The position numbers and the translations under genes were made by a program. The notes under the pieces were generated by a model. It made no database searches and was not told the origin of the DNA. It was given only the letters and a program-made list of their open reading frames with translations. Below, piece by piece: positions 21,433 to 32,530 of a DNA stretch of 64,000 bases; position 1 is the first letter of the stretch, and each line of letters begins with the position of its first letter. Location: the NCBI RefSeq assembly GCF_000522985.1, contig NZ_CP007128.1:3704220-3768219 (forward strand), in the 5' to 3' direction. Origin of the DNA: Gemmatirosa kalamazoonensis (lineage in GTDB: Bacteria > Gemmatimonadota > Gemmatimonadetes > Gemmatimonadales > Gemmatimonadaceae).

Positions 21433-22440
21433 ATGACCGCCGCGCAGGGGACGCGCGGCGTGCGTACGACGGCCGTGGTGCTCGGCGCGGAGGACCGCGC
21501 GCTGCCGGGCGTCGTGCGGACGTGGCTCGCCGGCGTCGTCGGCAACGTGGCGCGCGTGGACTCGGCAGACGACCTCATGGCGCGGGCGCTGCGCGCCCGA
21601 CCCACCGTCGTCGTGCTCGACGGCCGCGAAGGCCGCTTGGATGACGCGATGTCGGCCGCGCAGCGCGTGAAGCGCGACTCGTTCACCGGCATCGTCCCGA
21701 CGCTGATGCTCGTGGACGCCGCCGCTCAGGTGCCCGGCGTGCTCGACGCGGGCGCCGACGAGGCGCTCCCGACGGCGCTTCCCGACGACGAAGCGCGCGC
21801 CCGGCTCGCCGCGCTGCTGCGTCGATCGGCGCGCGACACCGGCGTCCACCCGACGACCCGCCTCCCGGGTGCGTGGGAGATCGAGGCGGAGATCGAGCTG
21901 CGCATCGCGAGCCGGGAGCCGTTCGCGACCTGCTACGCGGACCTCGATCACTTCAAGGAGTACAACGACCGCTACGGGTACAACGAGGGCGACCGCGTCA
22001 TCCGGATGCTCGCGCTGCTGCTGCACGACACCGTGAAGGGGATCTGTGGCGAACGCGGGTTCGTGGGGCACATCGGCGGCGACGACTTCCTGTTCATCGT
22101 GCCGCTGTCGGCGATGGCGGAAGTGTGCGGGACGATCGTGGAGACGTTCGAGACGCTCGTGCCCTACCAGTACCGCGAGACCGATCGGCGCGCGGGGTAC
22201 TACTTCGGGAAGGACCGTCGTGGTAAGCTGCACCGCGTGCCGCTCATGAGTGTCTCGATCGGGGTCGTGACGACGGAGCGGCGCACCTTCACGCGCGCCG
22301 AACAGGTCAGCGCGCTCGCCTCGGAGATGAAGAGCTACGCGAAGGCGCAACCCGGCTCGGTGTTCTCGGTCGATCGACGACAGGACGTCGCGATCGGCGC
22401 GGCGCCGTCCACCCCGCAGTCGTCGGAGGAGTCGCCGTGA
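21433..22440 (+). CDS. Degenerate receiver-GGDEF protein (putative diguanylate cyclase)
   Basis: The 335-residue product has an N-terminal receiver-like domain (about 1-130) with a candidate phospho-acceptor Asp63 in VVVLDGREG. The usual KP motif is replaced (GADEALPTALPDDE), so phosphotransfer signalling may be lost. The C-terminal GGDEF domain (about 155-315) has YADLDHFKEYNDRYGYNEGD and the active-site variant GGDDF at 215-219; GG(D/E)(D/E)F variants can be active. No RxxD inhibitory site is evident five residues upstream. It makes or senses c-di-GMP, probably in the cytosol; no membrane segment is seen. The stop overlaps the zinc-ribbon gene. Confidence 0.85.
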   Translation: MTAAQGTRGVRTTAVVLGAEDRALPGVVRTWLAGVVGNVARVDSADDLMARALRARPTVVVLDGREGRLDDAMSAAQRVKRDSFTGIVPTLMLVDAAAQVPGVLDAGADEALPTALPDDEARARLAALLRRSARDTGVHPTTRLPGAWEIEAEIELRIASREPFATCYADLDHFKEYNDRYGYNEGDRVIRMLALLLHDTVKGICGERGFVGHIGGDDFLFIVPLSAMAEVCGTIVETFETLVPYQYRETDRRAGYYFGKDRRGKLHRVPLMSVSIGVVTTERRTFTRAEQVSALASEMKSYAKAQPGSVFSVDRRQDVAIGAAPSTPQSSEESP

Positions 22441-23249
22441 ACGTCACGTGTCCGGACTGCCAGAGCGTCTTCAGGGTCGATCCGACGAAGGTGCCCGTCG
22501 GGGGCGTGCGCGCGCGGTGCTCGGTCTGCGGCGGGGTGATCGCGGTCGGCGTGACGCGTGCGACGCCGCCGCGGCCGGCAGCAGCCATCGCCGAGCAGAC
22601 CGCGCCGCGCGTCCCGCAGACGGCAGTCTCCGAGCCGCACGCCGCGGACGCCCAGCAGGCGCCAGTTCAGCCGCCGAGCGCAGCGCCGGCTCCCGCCGAG
22701 GCCCCGCGCCGGGCCCCGACGCCGGCGGCACCGACGCCCGCGGTCCCGACGCCGGCCGCCCCGCGGCCGGCCGTCGAGCCACCGGCTGCACCGCGCGACA
22801 CGCTCTGGCGGTCGCCGGATGCCGTCCCGGCCGCGCGCTTCGGCGCCGGCGCGCCGTCGGCCACCCCAGTGGCGCCGCGCGAGCACGATCAACCGCGGGT
22901 GCAGCGCACCCCGACGCCGACCGCGAGCATTCCCGCCACGCCGTCGCCTTCGCCGGCAGCCTCGGCCGGCCCGGCGATCCGCCGCCCGGTCAACCCGTAC
23001 CTGTCCACGGACCCCGGGCAGAAGGCCCGGCGGCTCGCGCGCGCGCTCGTCTCCGACCTGGTCGCGTACCACCCGCAGCGCCGGGAAGAGGGGCTCCGCA
23101 CCGGCGCGCTGAAGCAGCTCTTCCGCGAGGAGATCAAGAAGAGCTACGAGGAGTACGTGGAGCAGGTGGGCACCGAGCTCGCGGAGTCGACGCCGTACTT
23201 CCGCGACGCGCTCAACGACGTCCTCGCCGGGGGCCGGAAGGTCTTCTAG
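22437..23249 (+). CDS. MJ0042-type zinc-ribbon protein of unknown function
   Basis: The 270-residue product has an N-terminal zinc ribbon (CPDC at residues 5-8, CSVC about 29-32), of the MJ0042 finger type. A long Ala/Pro-rich linker spans about 40-185. The C-terminal helical domain of about 75 residues contains KARRLARALVSDLVAYHP and LKQLFREEIKKSYEEYVEQV. This architecture, a zinc finger linked to a small helical domain, is known in delta-proteobacterial and Gemmatimonadota proteins of uncertain role. The GTG start overlaps the stop of the GGDEF gene by 4 nt, so the two are likely co-translated. Confidence 0.75.
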   Translation: MNVTCPDCQSVFRVDPTKVPVGGVRARCSVCGGVIAVGVTRATPPRPAAAIAEQTAPRVPQTAVSEPHAADAQQAPVQPPSAAPAPAEAPRRAPTPAAPTPAVPTPAAPRPAVEPPAAPRDTLWRSPDAVPAARFGAGAPSATPVAPREHDQPRVQRTPTPTASIPATPSPSPAASAGPAIRRPVNPYLSTDPGQKARRLARALVSDLVAYHPQRREEGLRTGALKQLFREEIKKSYEEYVEQVGTELAESTPYFRDALNDVLAGGRKVF

Positions 23250-23384
23250 CCGGGCGCGGCGCCTTCCACGGCGCGCTATACTTCACGAGACCCGCGCAGC
23301 GACACGTCCGGGCCGCTCCCCTCGGGATGCGGCCCGGTTCGTTCTGCGCCACGGCAAGGATCGCGATCGAACGAGGAGACGAGG

Positions 23385-24506
23385 ATGATCGACAACGAGC
23401 GTGGTCGGCAGCTCGAGCAGCAGTCGGAGCGGGTCTCCGAACTGCGGAGGTATCTTTGACGTCGACAGCCGACGTGAACGCCTGGAACGGCTCGACGCGC
23501 AGATGAGTGAGCCCGGCTTCTGGGACAACCAGGAGCGGGCGCAGGACGTCGTGAAGCAGGTGCGCGACCTGCGCGGCTGGCTGGAGCCCTACGACGCGCT
23601 CGCGAAGCGCGTGGAGGGCGCGGTGGAGCTGCGCGACCTGCTGGCGATGGAGCCCGACGCCGACATGGCGGCGGAGCTCGGTCGCGAGATCGACGGGATC
23701 GACGAGGAGCTCGCCGCGTTCGAGCTGCGCTCGCTGATGCAGGGCGCCGACGACTTCCGCGACGCGCAGCTGGAGATCAGCGCCGGCGCCGGCGGCACCG
23801 AGGCCCAGGACTGGGCGCAGATGCTCATGCGCATGTACACGCGGTGGGCCGAGCGGAAGGGCTTCGAGGTCGAGGTGCTCGACCTCTCCGAAGGCGAGGA
23901 GGCGGGGATCAAGGGCGCCGTGCTCGAGATCCGCGGCCAGTACGCGTTCGGGTTCCTGCGTGCCGAGACGGGCGTGCATCGGCTCGTCCGCATCTCGCCG
24001 TTCGACGCGAACGCGCGGCGCCACACGAGCTTCGCGTCGGTGTTCGTCTATCCCGTCGTGAACGAGGAGATCAACATCGAGATCCGCGACGAGGACATCA
24101 AGATGGACGTGTTCCGCGCGTCCGGCGCGGGCGGTCAGCACGTCAACAAGACCAGCTCCGCGGTGCGCCTAACGCACATCCCGAGCGGCGTCGTCGTCGC
24201 GTCGCAGCAGGAGCGGTCGCAGTTCAAGAACAAGGCGACCGCGATGAAGATGCTCAAGAACAAGCTGTACAACATCGAGCTGGAGAAGCAGCTCGCGGCG
24301 AAGGCGGCGCTCGACTCCACGAAGAGCGACGTGAGCTTCGGCAACCAGGCGCGCAGCTACGTCTTCCAGCCGTACACGATGGTGAACGACCACCGCACGG
24401 AGCTGAAGATCCCGGACGTGCAGAAGGTGATGGACGGCGGCATCGACCCGTTCATCGAGGCCTACCTGAAGGAGTTCGGCGCCGGCGCCGGCGCCGCGAG
24501 GTCGTC

Positions 24507-24510
<4 letters not shown>
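23385..24510 (+). CDS. prfB: Peptide chain release factor 2, programmed +1 frameshift
   Basis: RF2 terminates at UGA and UAA. The coding sequence is join(23385-23456, 23458-24510), 374 residues. The first 24 codons end ...CGG AGG TAT CTT and then in-frame TGA (23457-23459); the rest continues in the +1 frame with GAC. The body has the codon-recognition tripeptide SPF (about residues 204-206) and GGQ (about 249-251) in SGAGGQHVNKTSSAVRL. The TGA is a self-regulatory sensor: low RF2 favours shifting. lysS overlaps its stop, the classic prfB-lysS pair. Confidence 0.96.
23444..23460 (+). promoter_or_regulatory. prfB programmed +1 ribosomal frameshift site
   Basis: GCGGAGGTATCTTTGAC contains an internal Shine-Dalgarno-like GGAGG, a TAT codon, the slippery CTT and the UGA stop followed by C. 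It matches the bacterial prfB consensus AGGGGGTATCTTTGAC closely, with the SD-to-CTT distance kept. Confidence 0.95.
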
Positions 24511-26072
<1,562 letters not shown>

Positions 26073-26073
26073 C

Positions 26074-27393
26074 GTGACGACGACGACCGCGCCCGTCCCG
26101 GTGAAGACTCCGCGCCCGCCGCGGCCCAGCCGCGTGCGCCTAACGCGGCTGGAGCTCGCGATCGCGTGGCGCTACCTGCGCAGCCGGCGCGGGTCGCGGC
26201 TGCTGTCGCTCATCAGCATCATCGCGATCGGGGGCGTGGTGGTCGGCGTGAGCGCGCTCATTCTCATCATGGGCGTGATGAACGGGCTGCAGCGGGATCT
26301 GCGCGACAAGATCCTCGTCGGCAGCCCGGACATCCGGGTGATGACGTACGGCGACAACCTGATGATGGACAACTGGCGCCCGACGCTCGACCGCGTGCGC
26401 CGGTTCTCGGGCATCACCGCCGCCGCGCCGGTCGTCCTCACGCAGGGGCTCGTGCGCAAGGAAGGCGCGCTGTTCACGACGGGCGCGCAGGTCGTCGGCA
26501 TCGACCCGGCGGGGCCGGGCGTGCCGGACGTGACGGAGATCCGCCGCCACGCGATCCTCGGCGACTTCCGGTTCTCCAGCTCCGACAAGCAGCACCGCGG
26601 CGTCGTGCTCGGGAAGAAGCTCTCCGAGCAGCTGAACGCGTGGCCGGGCGAGCGCATCGTCGTCGTGACGTCGGCGGGCGGCGCGCTGAACCCGGTGACG
26701 GGGATGCCGACGCCGGTGTTCGAGCAGTTCGAAGTGACGGGCATCTTCGAGACCGGCATGTACGAGTACGACAACACGTACATGTACGTCGCGCTCGACA
26801 AGGCGCAGCGGCTCGCGGGGCTGGGCCAGAGCGTGACGGCGATCGAGGCGCGCACGACGGACCGGTGGCAGGCGACGCACACGGCGACGGCGCTGCAGGA
26901 CTCGCTCGGCTTCCCCTATCTCGTGCGCGACTGGCAGGAGCAGAACGCATCGCTTTTCAGCGCGCTCAAGCTCGAGAAGCTGGGGATGAGCTTCATCCTG
27001 CTGCTCATCGTCATCGTGGCGGCGTTCAACATCGTGAGCACGCTGACGATGGTGGTGACGGACAAGACGCGCGAGATCGGCATCCTGAAGGCGATGGGAC
27101 TGCCGGCGCGCTCGGTGCGTCGCATCTTCTTCCTGCAGGGGCTCGTGATCGGCGTCGCGGGCACCGGCGCCGGCGTGCTGCTCGGCCTCGGGGCGTCGGT
27201 CGCGCTCGGGACGTACAAGTTCATCAAGCTCGACCCGGCGGTGTACTTCATCGACCATCTGCCGGTCGCGACGCAGGCGTCCGACGTGCTGCTCACCGTG
27301 GCGGCGAGCGTCCTCATCGCCGCCGTGGCGACGTTATACCCGGCGACGCAGGCGGCGCGGCTGTACCCGATCGAGGCGATCCGCCATGAATGA
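26074..27393 (+). CDS. lolC: LolC/LolE-type lipoprotein-releasing ABC transporter permease
   Basis: The LolCDE complex extracts lipoproteins from the inner membrane for delivery to the outer membrane. The 439-residue permease has AIAWRYLRSRRGSRLLSLIS before the first transmembrane helix (about 47-68), then a large periplasmic domain (about 70-300). Three C-terminal helices follow, with the FtsX-family motif TREIGILKAMGLPARSVRRIF between helices 2 and 3. Only one permease gene is present; many non-enterobacteria use one LolF-type protein as a homodimer. It lies 37 nt upstream of lolD. Confidence 0.9.
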   Translation: MTTTTAPVPVKTPRPPRPSRVRLTRLELAIAWRYLRSRRGSRLLSLISIIAIGGVVVGVSALILIMGVMNGLQRDLRDKILVGSPDIRVMTYGDNLMMDNWRPTLDRVRRFSGITAAAPVVLTQGLVRKEGALFTTGAQVVGIDPAGPGVPDVTEIRRHAILGDFRFSSSDKQHRGVVLGKKLSEQLNAWPGERIVVVTSAGGALNPVTGMPTPVFEQFEVTGIFETGMYEYDNTYMYVALDKAQRLAGLGQSVTAIEARTTDRWQATHTATALQDSLGFPYLVRDWQEQNASLFSALKLEKLGMSFILLLIVIVAAFNIVSTLTMVVTDKTREIGILKAMGLPARSVRRIFFLQGLVIGVAGTGAGVLLGLGASVALGTYKFIKLDPAVYFIDHLPVATQASDVLLTVAASVLIAAVATLYPATQAARLYPIEAIRHE

Positions 27394-27429
27394 GCGACGT
27401 CGCGCGCGACGCTCCGACGGGGGCGAGCG

Positions 27430-28128
27430 ATGACGGTGCTCGAGGCGGTCGACGTCGTGAAGCAGTTCCGCGGCGGCGACGGCGCGACGCTGCGCGTGCT
27501 CGACGGCGTGAACCTCGCCGTCGCGCGCGGCGAGATGGTGGCGATCGTCGGCGCGAGCGGCGCGGGCAAGAGCACGCTGCTGCACGTGCTCGGCGCGCTC
27601 GAGCGGCCGACGTCGGGGGACGTGCGCCTCGCCGGCGAGTCGATCGCGGGGCTCGGCGACGAGACGCTGGCGACGGTACGCAATCGCACCGTCGGCTTCG
27701 TGTTCCAGTTTCACCACCTGTTGCGCGAGTTCAGCGCGCTGGAGAACGTAGCGATACCGCTCCGCATCGGCGGCCTGGATCGCAAGGGCGCGGAGCGGCG
27801 CGCGAAGGAGTTGCTGGAGCGGCTCGGCCTCGGACCGCGGATGCTGCATCGACCCGCGGAGCTGTCGGGGGGCGAGCAGCAGCGCGCGGCCGTGGCGCGC
27901 GCGCTCGCCGCGGACCCGGCGGTCTTGCTGGCGGACGAGCCGTCGGGCAATCTGGATCACGCGAACGCGGAACGCCTGCACGACCTGTTCGGCGAGCTCG
28001 CACGCGACATGGAGCTCGGGCTGGTGGTGGTCACGCACAATCGGTCGCTCGCGCAACGGGCGGAGCGCACGCTGCTACTGGAGGACGGCCGGCTCGTGGA
28101 GACGGACGTGAACGAGGCGGTCACCTGA
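27430..28128 (+). CDS. lolD: LolD-type lipoprotein-releasing ABC transporter ATPase
   Basis: This is the ATPase that powers the LolC/E permease. The 232-residue product has Walker A GASGAGKST at about residues 40-48, the Q-loop FVFQFHHLLREF (the FHHLL phrase is typical of LolD), signature LSGGEQQR, Walker B VLLADEPSGNLD and the H-loop VVVTHN. It directly follows the permease gene, confirming the assignment over other MacB-type ATPases. Confidence 0.93.
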   Translation: MTVLEAVDVVKQFRGGDGATLRVLDGVNLAVARGEMVAIVGASGAGKSTLLHVLGALERPTSGDVRLAGESIAGLGDETLATVRNRTVGFVFQFHHLLREFSALENVAIPLRIGGLDRKGAERRAKELLERLGLGPRMLHRPAELSGGEQQRAAVARALAADPAVLLADEPSGNLDHANAERLHDLFGELARDMELGLVVVTHNRSLAQRAERTLLLEDGRLVETDVNEAVT

Positions 28129-28187
28129 GCGGGGGCCGTGGGACCGCGGGGGCGCATGCGCTGCCGACGCGGAAGGAGGGTGGCTGA

Positions 28188-28673
28188 ATGCTCTGCGAGA
28201 ACTGCAAGGAGAACGACGCCGTCGTGAATCTCACGACGATCAAGGACAACGTCGTGACGCAGCAGCACCTGTGCGAGAAGTGCGCGGCGGAGAAGGGCGT
28301 GGAGACGAGCATCGCGCCCAAGAATCCGCTCGGCGACTTCCTGCAGGCGGTGCAGCACAAGGCGCTGCTCGGCGGCGACGACGCGCCGGCGTGTCACTTC
28401 TGCGGCGCCACGACGCGCGACTTCCGCGCGACGGGGCGGCTGGGGTGCGCGCGCTGCTACACGGCGTTCGAGCGCCAGCTGCGTGAGCTGCTGCGTCGAC
28501 TTCATGGGAACTCGCGGCACGCCGGACGACGCTACGAGCCGCCGGCCGTGGAGCTCATCGAGCGCGCGGGAACGGTGGCGCAGCTGCGCGAGCGGCTGCG
28601 CCGAGCGATCGACAACGAGCAGTTCGAGCTCGCGGCGGAGCTCCGCGACCGACTGCGTGCGGTGGAGTCCTGA
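28188..28673 (+). CDS. mcsA: McsA-like zinc-finger activator of arginine kinase
   Basis: McsA binds and activates the arginine kinase McsB. The 161-residue product starts MLCENCKENDAVVNLTTI and has four Cys pairs (CENC, CEKC, CHFC, CARC), the double zinc-finger layout of McsA, then a C-terminal UVR motif (ERAGTVAQLRERLRRAIDNE). A strong ribosome site (AAGGAGGG) lies 10 nt before the ATG. One nucleotide separates it from mcsB, so the two are co-translated. In Firmicutes this gene follows ctsR; no ctsR is seen here. Confidence 0.92.
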   Translation: MLCENCKENDAVVNLTTIKDNVVTQQHLCEKCAAEKGVETSIAPKNPLGDFLQAVQHKALLGGDDAPACHFCGATTRDFRATGRLGCARCYTAFERQLRELLRRLHGNSRHAGRRYEPPAVELIERAGTVAQLRERLRRAIDNEQFELAAELRDRLRAVES

Positions 28674-28674
28674 G

Positions 28675-29760
28675 ATGACGCTCGATCTCTCGCTGCTGCC
28701 CGACGGCGGCGTCGCCTGGCTGGACGCGTCGGGGGAGCACGCGGACGTTGTGCTCTCGACGCGCATCCGGCTCGCGCGGAACGTCGAGGGCTACGCGTTC
28801 ACGCCGCGGGCGCGCGACGGCGAACGGCTGCGCGTTCTCGCCCAGATCCGTGACGCGGCGCCCCATGTCGCGAGTCTACAGGGAAACGTCCTGCTGCGCG
28901 TCGACGAGCTGGGCACGGCGGAGCGGCAGCTGCTGCACGAGCGACATCTCGTGAGCAAGGAGCTCGCGGGGCTCGAGGGCGGTCAGGGCGTGCGCACGGG
29001 CGCCGCGCTGATGCTCGGCAACGGCGTGAGCGTGATGGTGAACGAGGAGGATCACCTGCGGCTGCAGGCGCTGCGCTCGGGGCTCGCGGTGACGGACGCA
29101 TACCGCGCGGTCGAGCGGCTCGACCTGGAGCTGGGTGGGCGGGTGCCGTACGCGTTCCACTCGGAGTTCGGCTTTCTCACCGCGTGCCCGACGAACACCG
29201 GGACCGGGATGCGCGCGAGCGTGCTGATTCACCTGCCGGGGCTCGTGCTCACGAAGGAGATCTCGAAGGTGCTCGCGGGCCTCCAACAGATGGGACTCAC
29301 GTATCGCGGGCTGTATGGCGAGGGCTCGGAAGTCGTGGGGAACTTCTTCCAGATCTCGAACCAGACGACGCTCGGTCGCTCGGAGGAAGAGCTGCTCGAC
29401 GGGCTCGCGCGCGTGGTACAGAAGGTGATAGAGCGAGAGGAGGAGGCCCGTCGGGTGTTGCTCCGCGACGCGGGGTATATTATCGAGGACAAGCTTTGGC
29501 GCGCTTTCGGGACGCTCCGCTACGCGAGGAGTCTAAGCCTCGACGAGGCAATGAATTACCTCAGTGGCGTGCGGCTCGCGGTGGGGCTGAAACTGATCCG
29601 TGGGCTCAGTGTATACACCCTCAACAAGCTCCTGATATTCTGCCAGTCGGCGCATCTGGCATACGCGGAAGGGCGACCGCTCTCCGAGGCAGAGGCGTCT
29701 CAGTCTCGCGCACGCTACGTGCGGGAGGCGCTGGCGAACGAGGCGGGCGCGCAGGAGTGA
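28675..29760 (+). CDS. mcsB: Protein arginine kinase McsB
   Basis: McsB phosphorylates arginines on proteins and marks them for ClpC-ClpP. The 361-residue product has the phosphagen-kinase fold motifs STRIRLARN near residue 25, HLVSKELAG, and the active-site loop TACPTNTGTGMRASV with the catalytic Cys at about residue 171. RVPYAFHSEFGFL precedes it. The C-terminal allosteric pArg-binding motif RDxxRA of Bacillus McsB appears as ASQSRA here, so that site looks altered. clpC follows after 75 nt. Confidence 0.94.
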   Translation: MTLDLSLLPDGGVAWLDASGEHADVVLSTRIRLARNVEGYAFTPRARDGERLRVLAQIRDAAPHVASLQGNVLLRVDELGTAERQLLHERHLVSKELAGLEGGQGVRTGAALMLGNGVSVMVNEEDHLRLQALRSGLAVTDAYRAVERLDLELGGRVPYAFHSEFGFLTACPTNTGTGMRASVLIHLPGLVLTKEISKVLAGLQQMGLTYRGLYGEGSEVVGNFFQISNQTTLGRSEEELLDGLARVVQKVIEREEEARRVLLRDAGYIIEDKLWRAFGTLRYARSLSLDEAMNYLSGVRLAVGLKLIRGLSVYTLNKLLIFCQSAHLAYAEGRPLSEAEASQSRARYVREALANEAGAQE

Positions 29761-29835
29761 CCGCACATCGCGACACTTCGGCGTGGAGACTCGGGGCAGA
29801 CGCTCCGTGCCCTCCCACCCGGACCTGAGGGAACC

Positions 29836-32337
<2,502 letters not shown>

Positions 32338-32360
32338 CCGCGGACCGGCTACATTGAGCG

Positions 32361-32402
32361 AGCGCGCCGGGCGGGCAACCGTCCGGCGCGCTTCGTTTGT
32401 CC
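32361..32402 (+). terminator. Rho-independent terminator after clpC
   Basis: A 14-bp stem (32361-32374 with 32379-32392, one G-T pair) with a GCAA tetraloop is followed by TCGTTTGTCC. It closes the prfB-to-clpC gene run. Confidence 0.88.
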
Positions 32403-32518
32403 TACCGCTGTCGTACCGCTGTCCCACCGCCGATCCCCGTGACCCGGCCGCCGGCCGGGAGGGTCCGCAGAGCGCGAAAGTCGTTCGCGCCAGTGGACCT
32501 ACGCCGTTCGGGGCCGTG

Positions 32519-32524
32519 TATATT
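32519..32524 (+). promoter_or_regulatory. Possible -10 element of the bamA operon
   Basis: TATATT lies 7 nt before the bamA ATG. A weak TGGACC is found 19 bp upstream. If used, the bamA mRNA would be leaderless. No Shine-Dalgarno is visible before the ATG, which fits, but this is inference. Confidence 0.4.
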
Positions 32525-32530
32525 CCGACC

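Noticed and set aside
20296-22350. A 684-codon minus-strand open frame
   Set aside because: It is antisense to the secreted protein and the GGDEF gene, both with clear domain motifs; its own translation has no recognisable fold.
32350-32355. TACATT as a promoter upstream of bamA
   Set aside because: It sits 5 nt before the clpC terminator hairpin and has no -35; a transcript from it would terminate at once.
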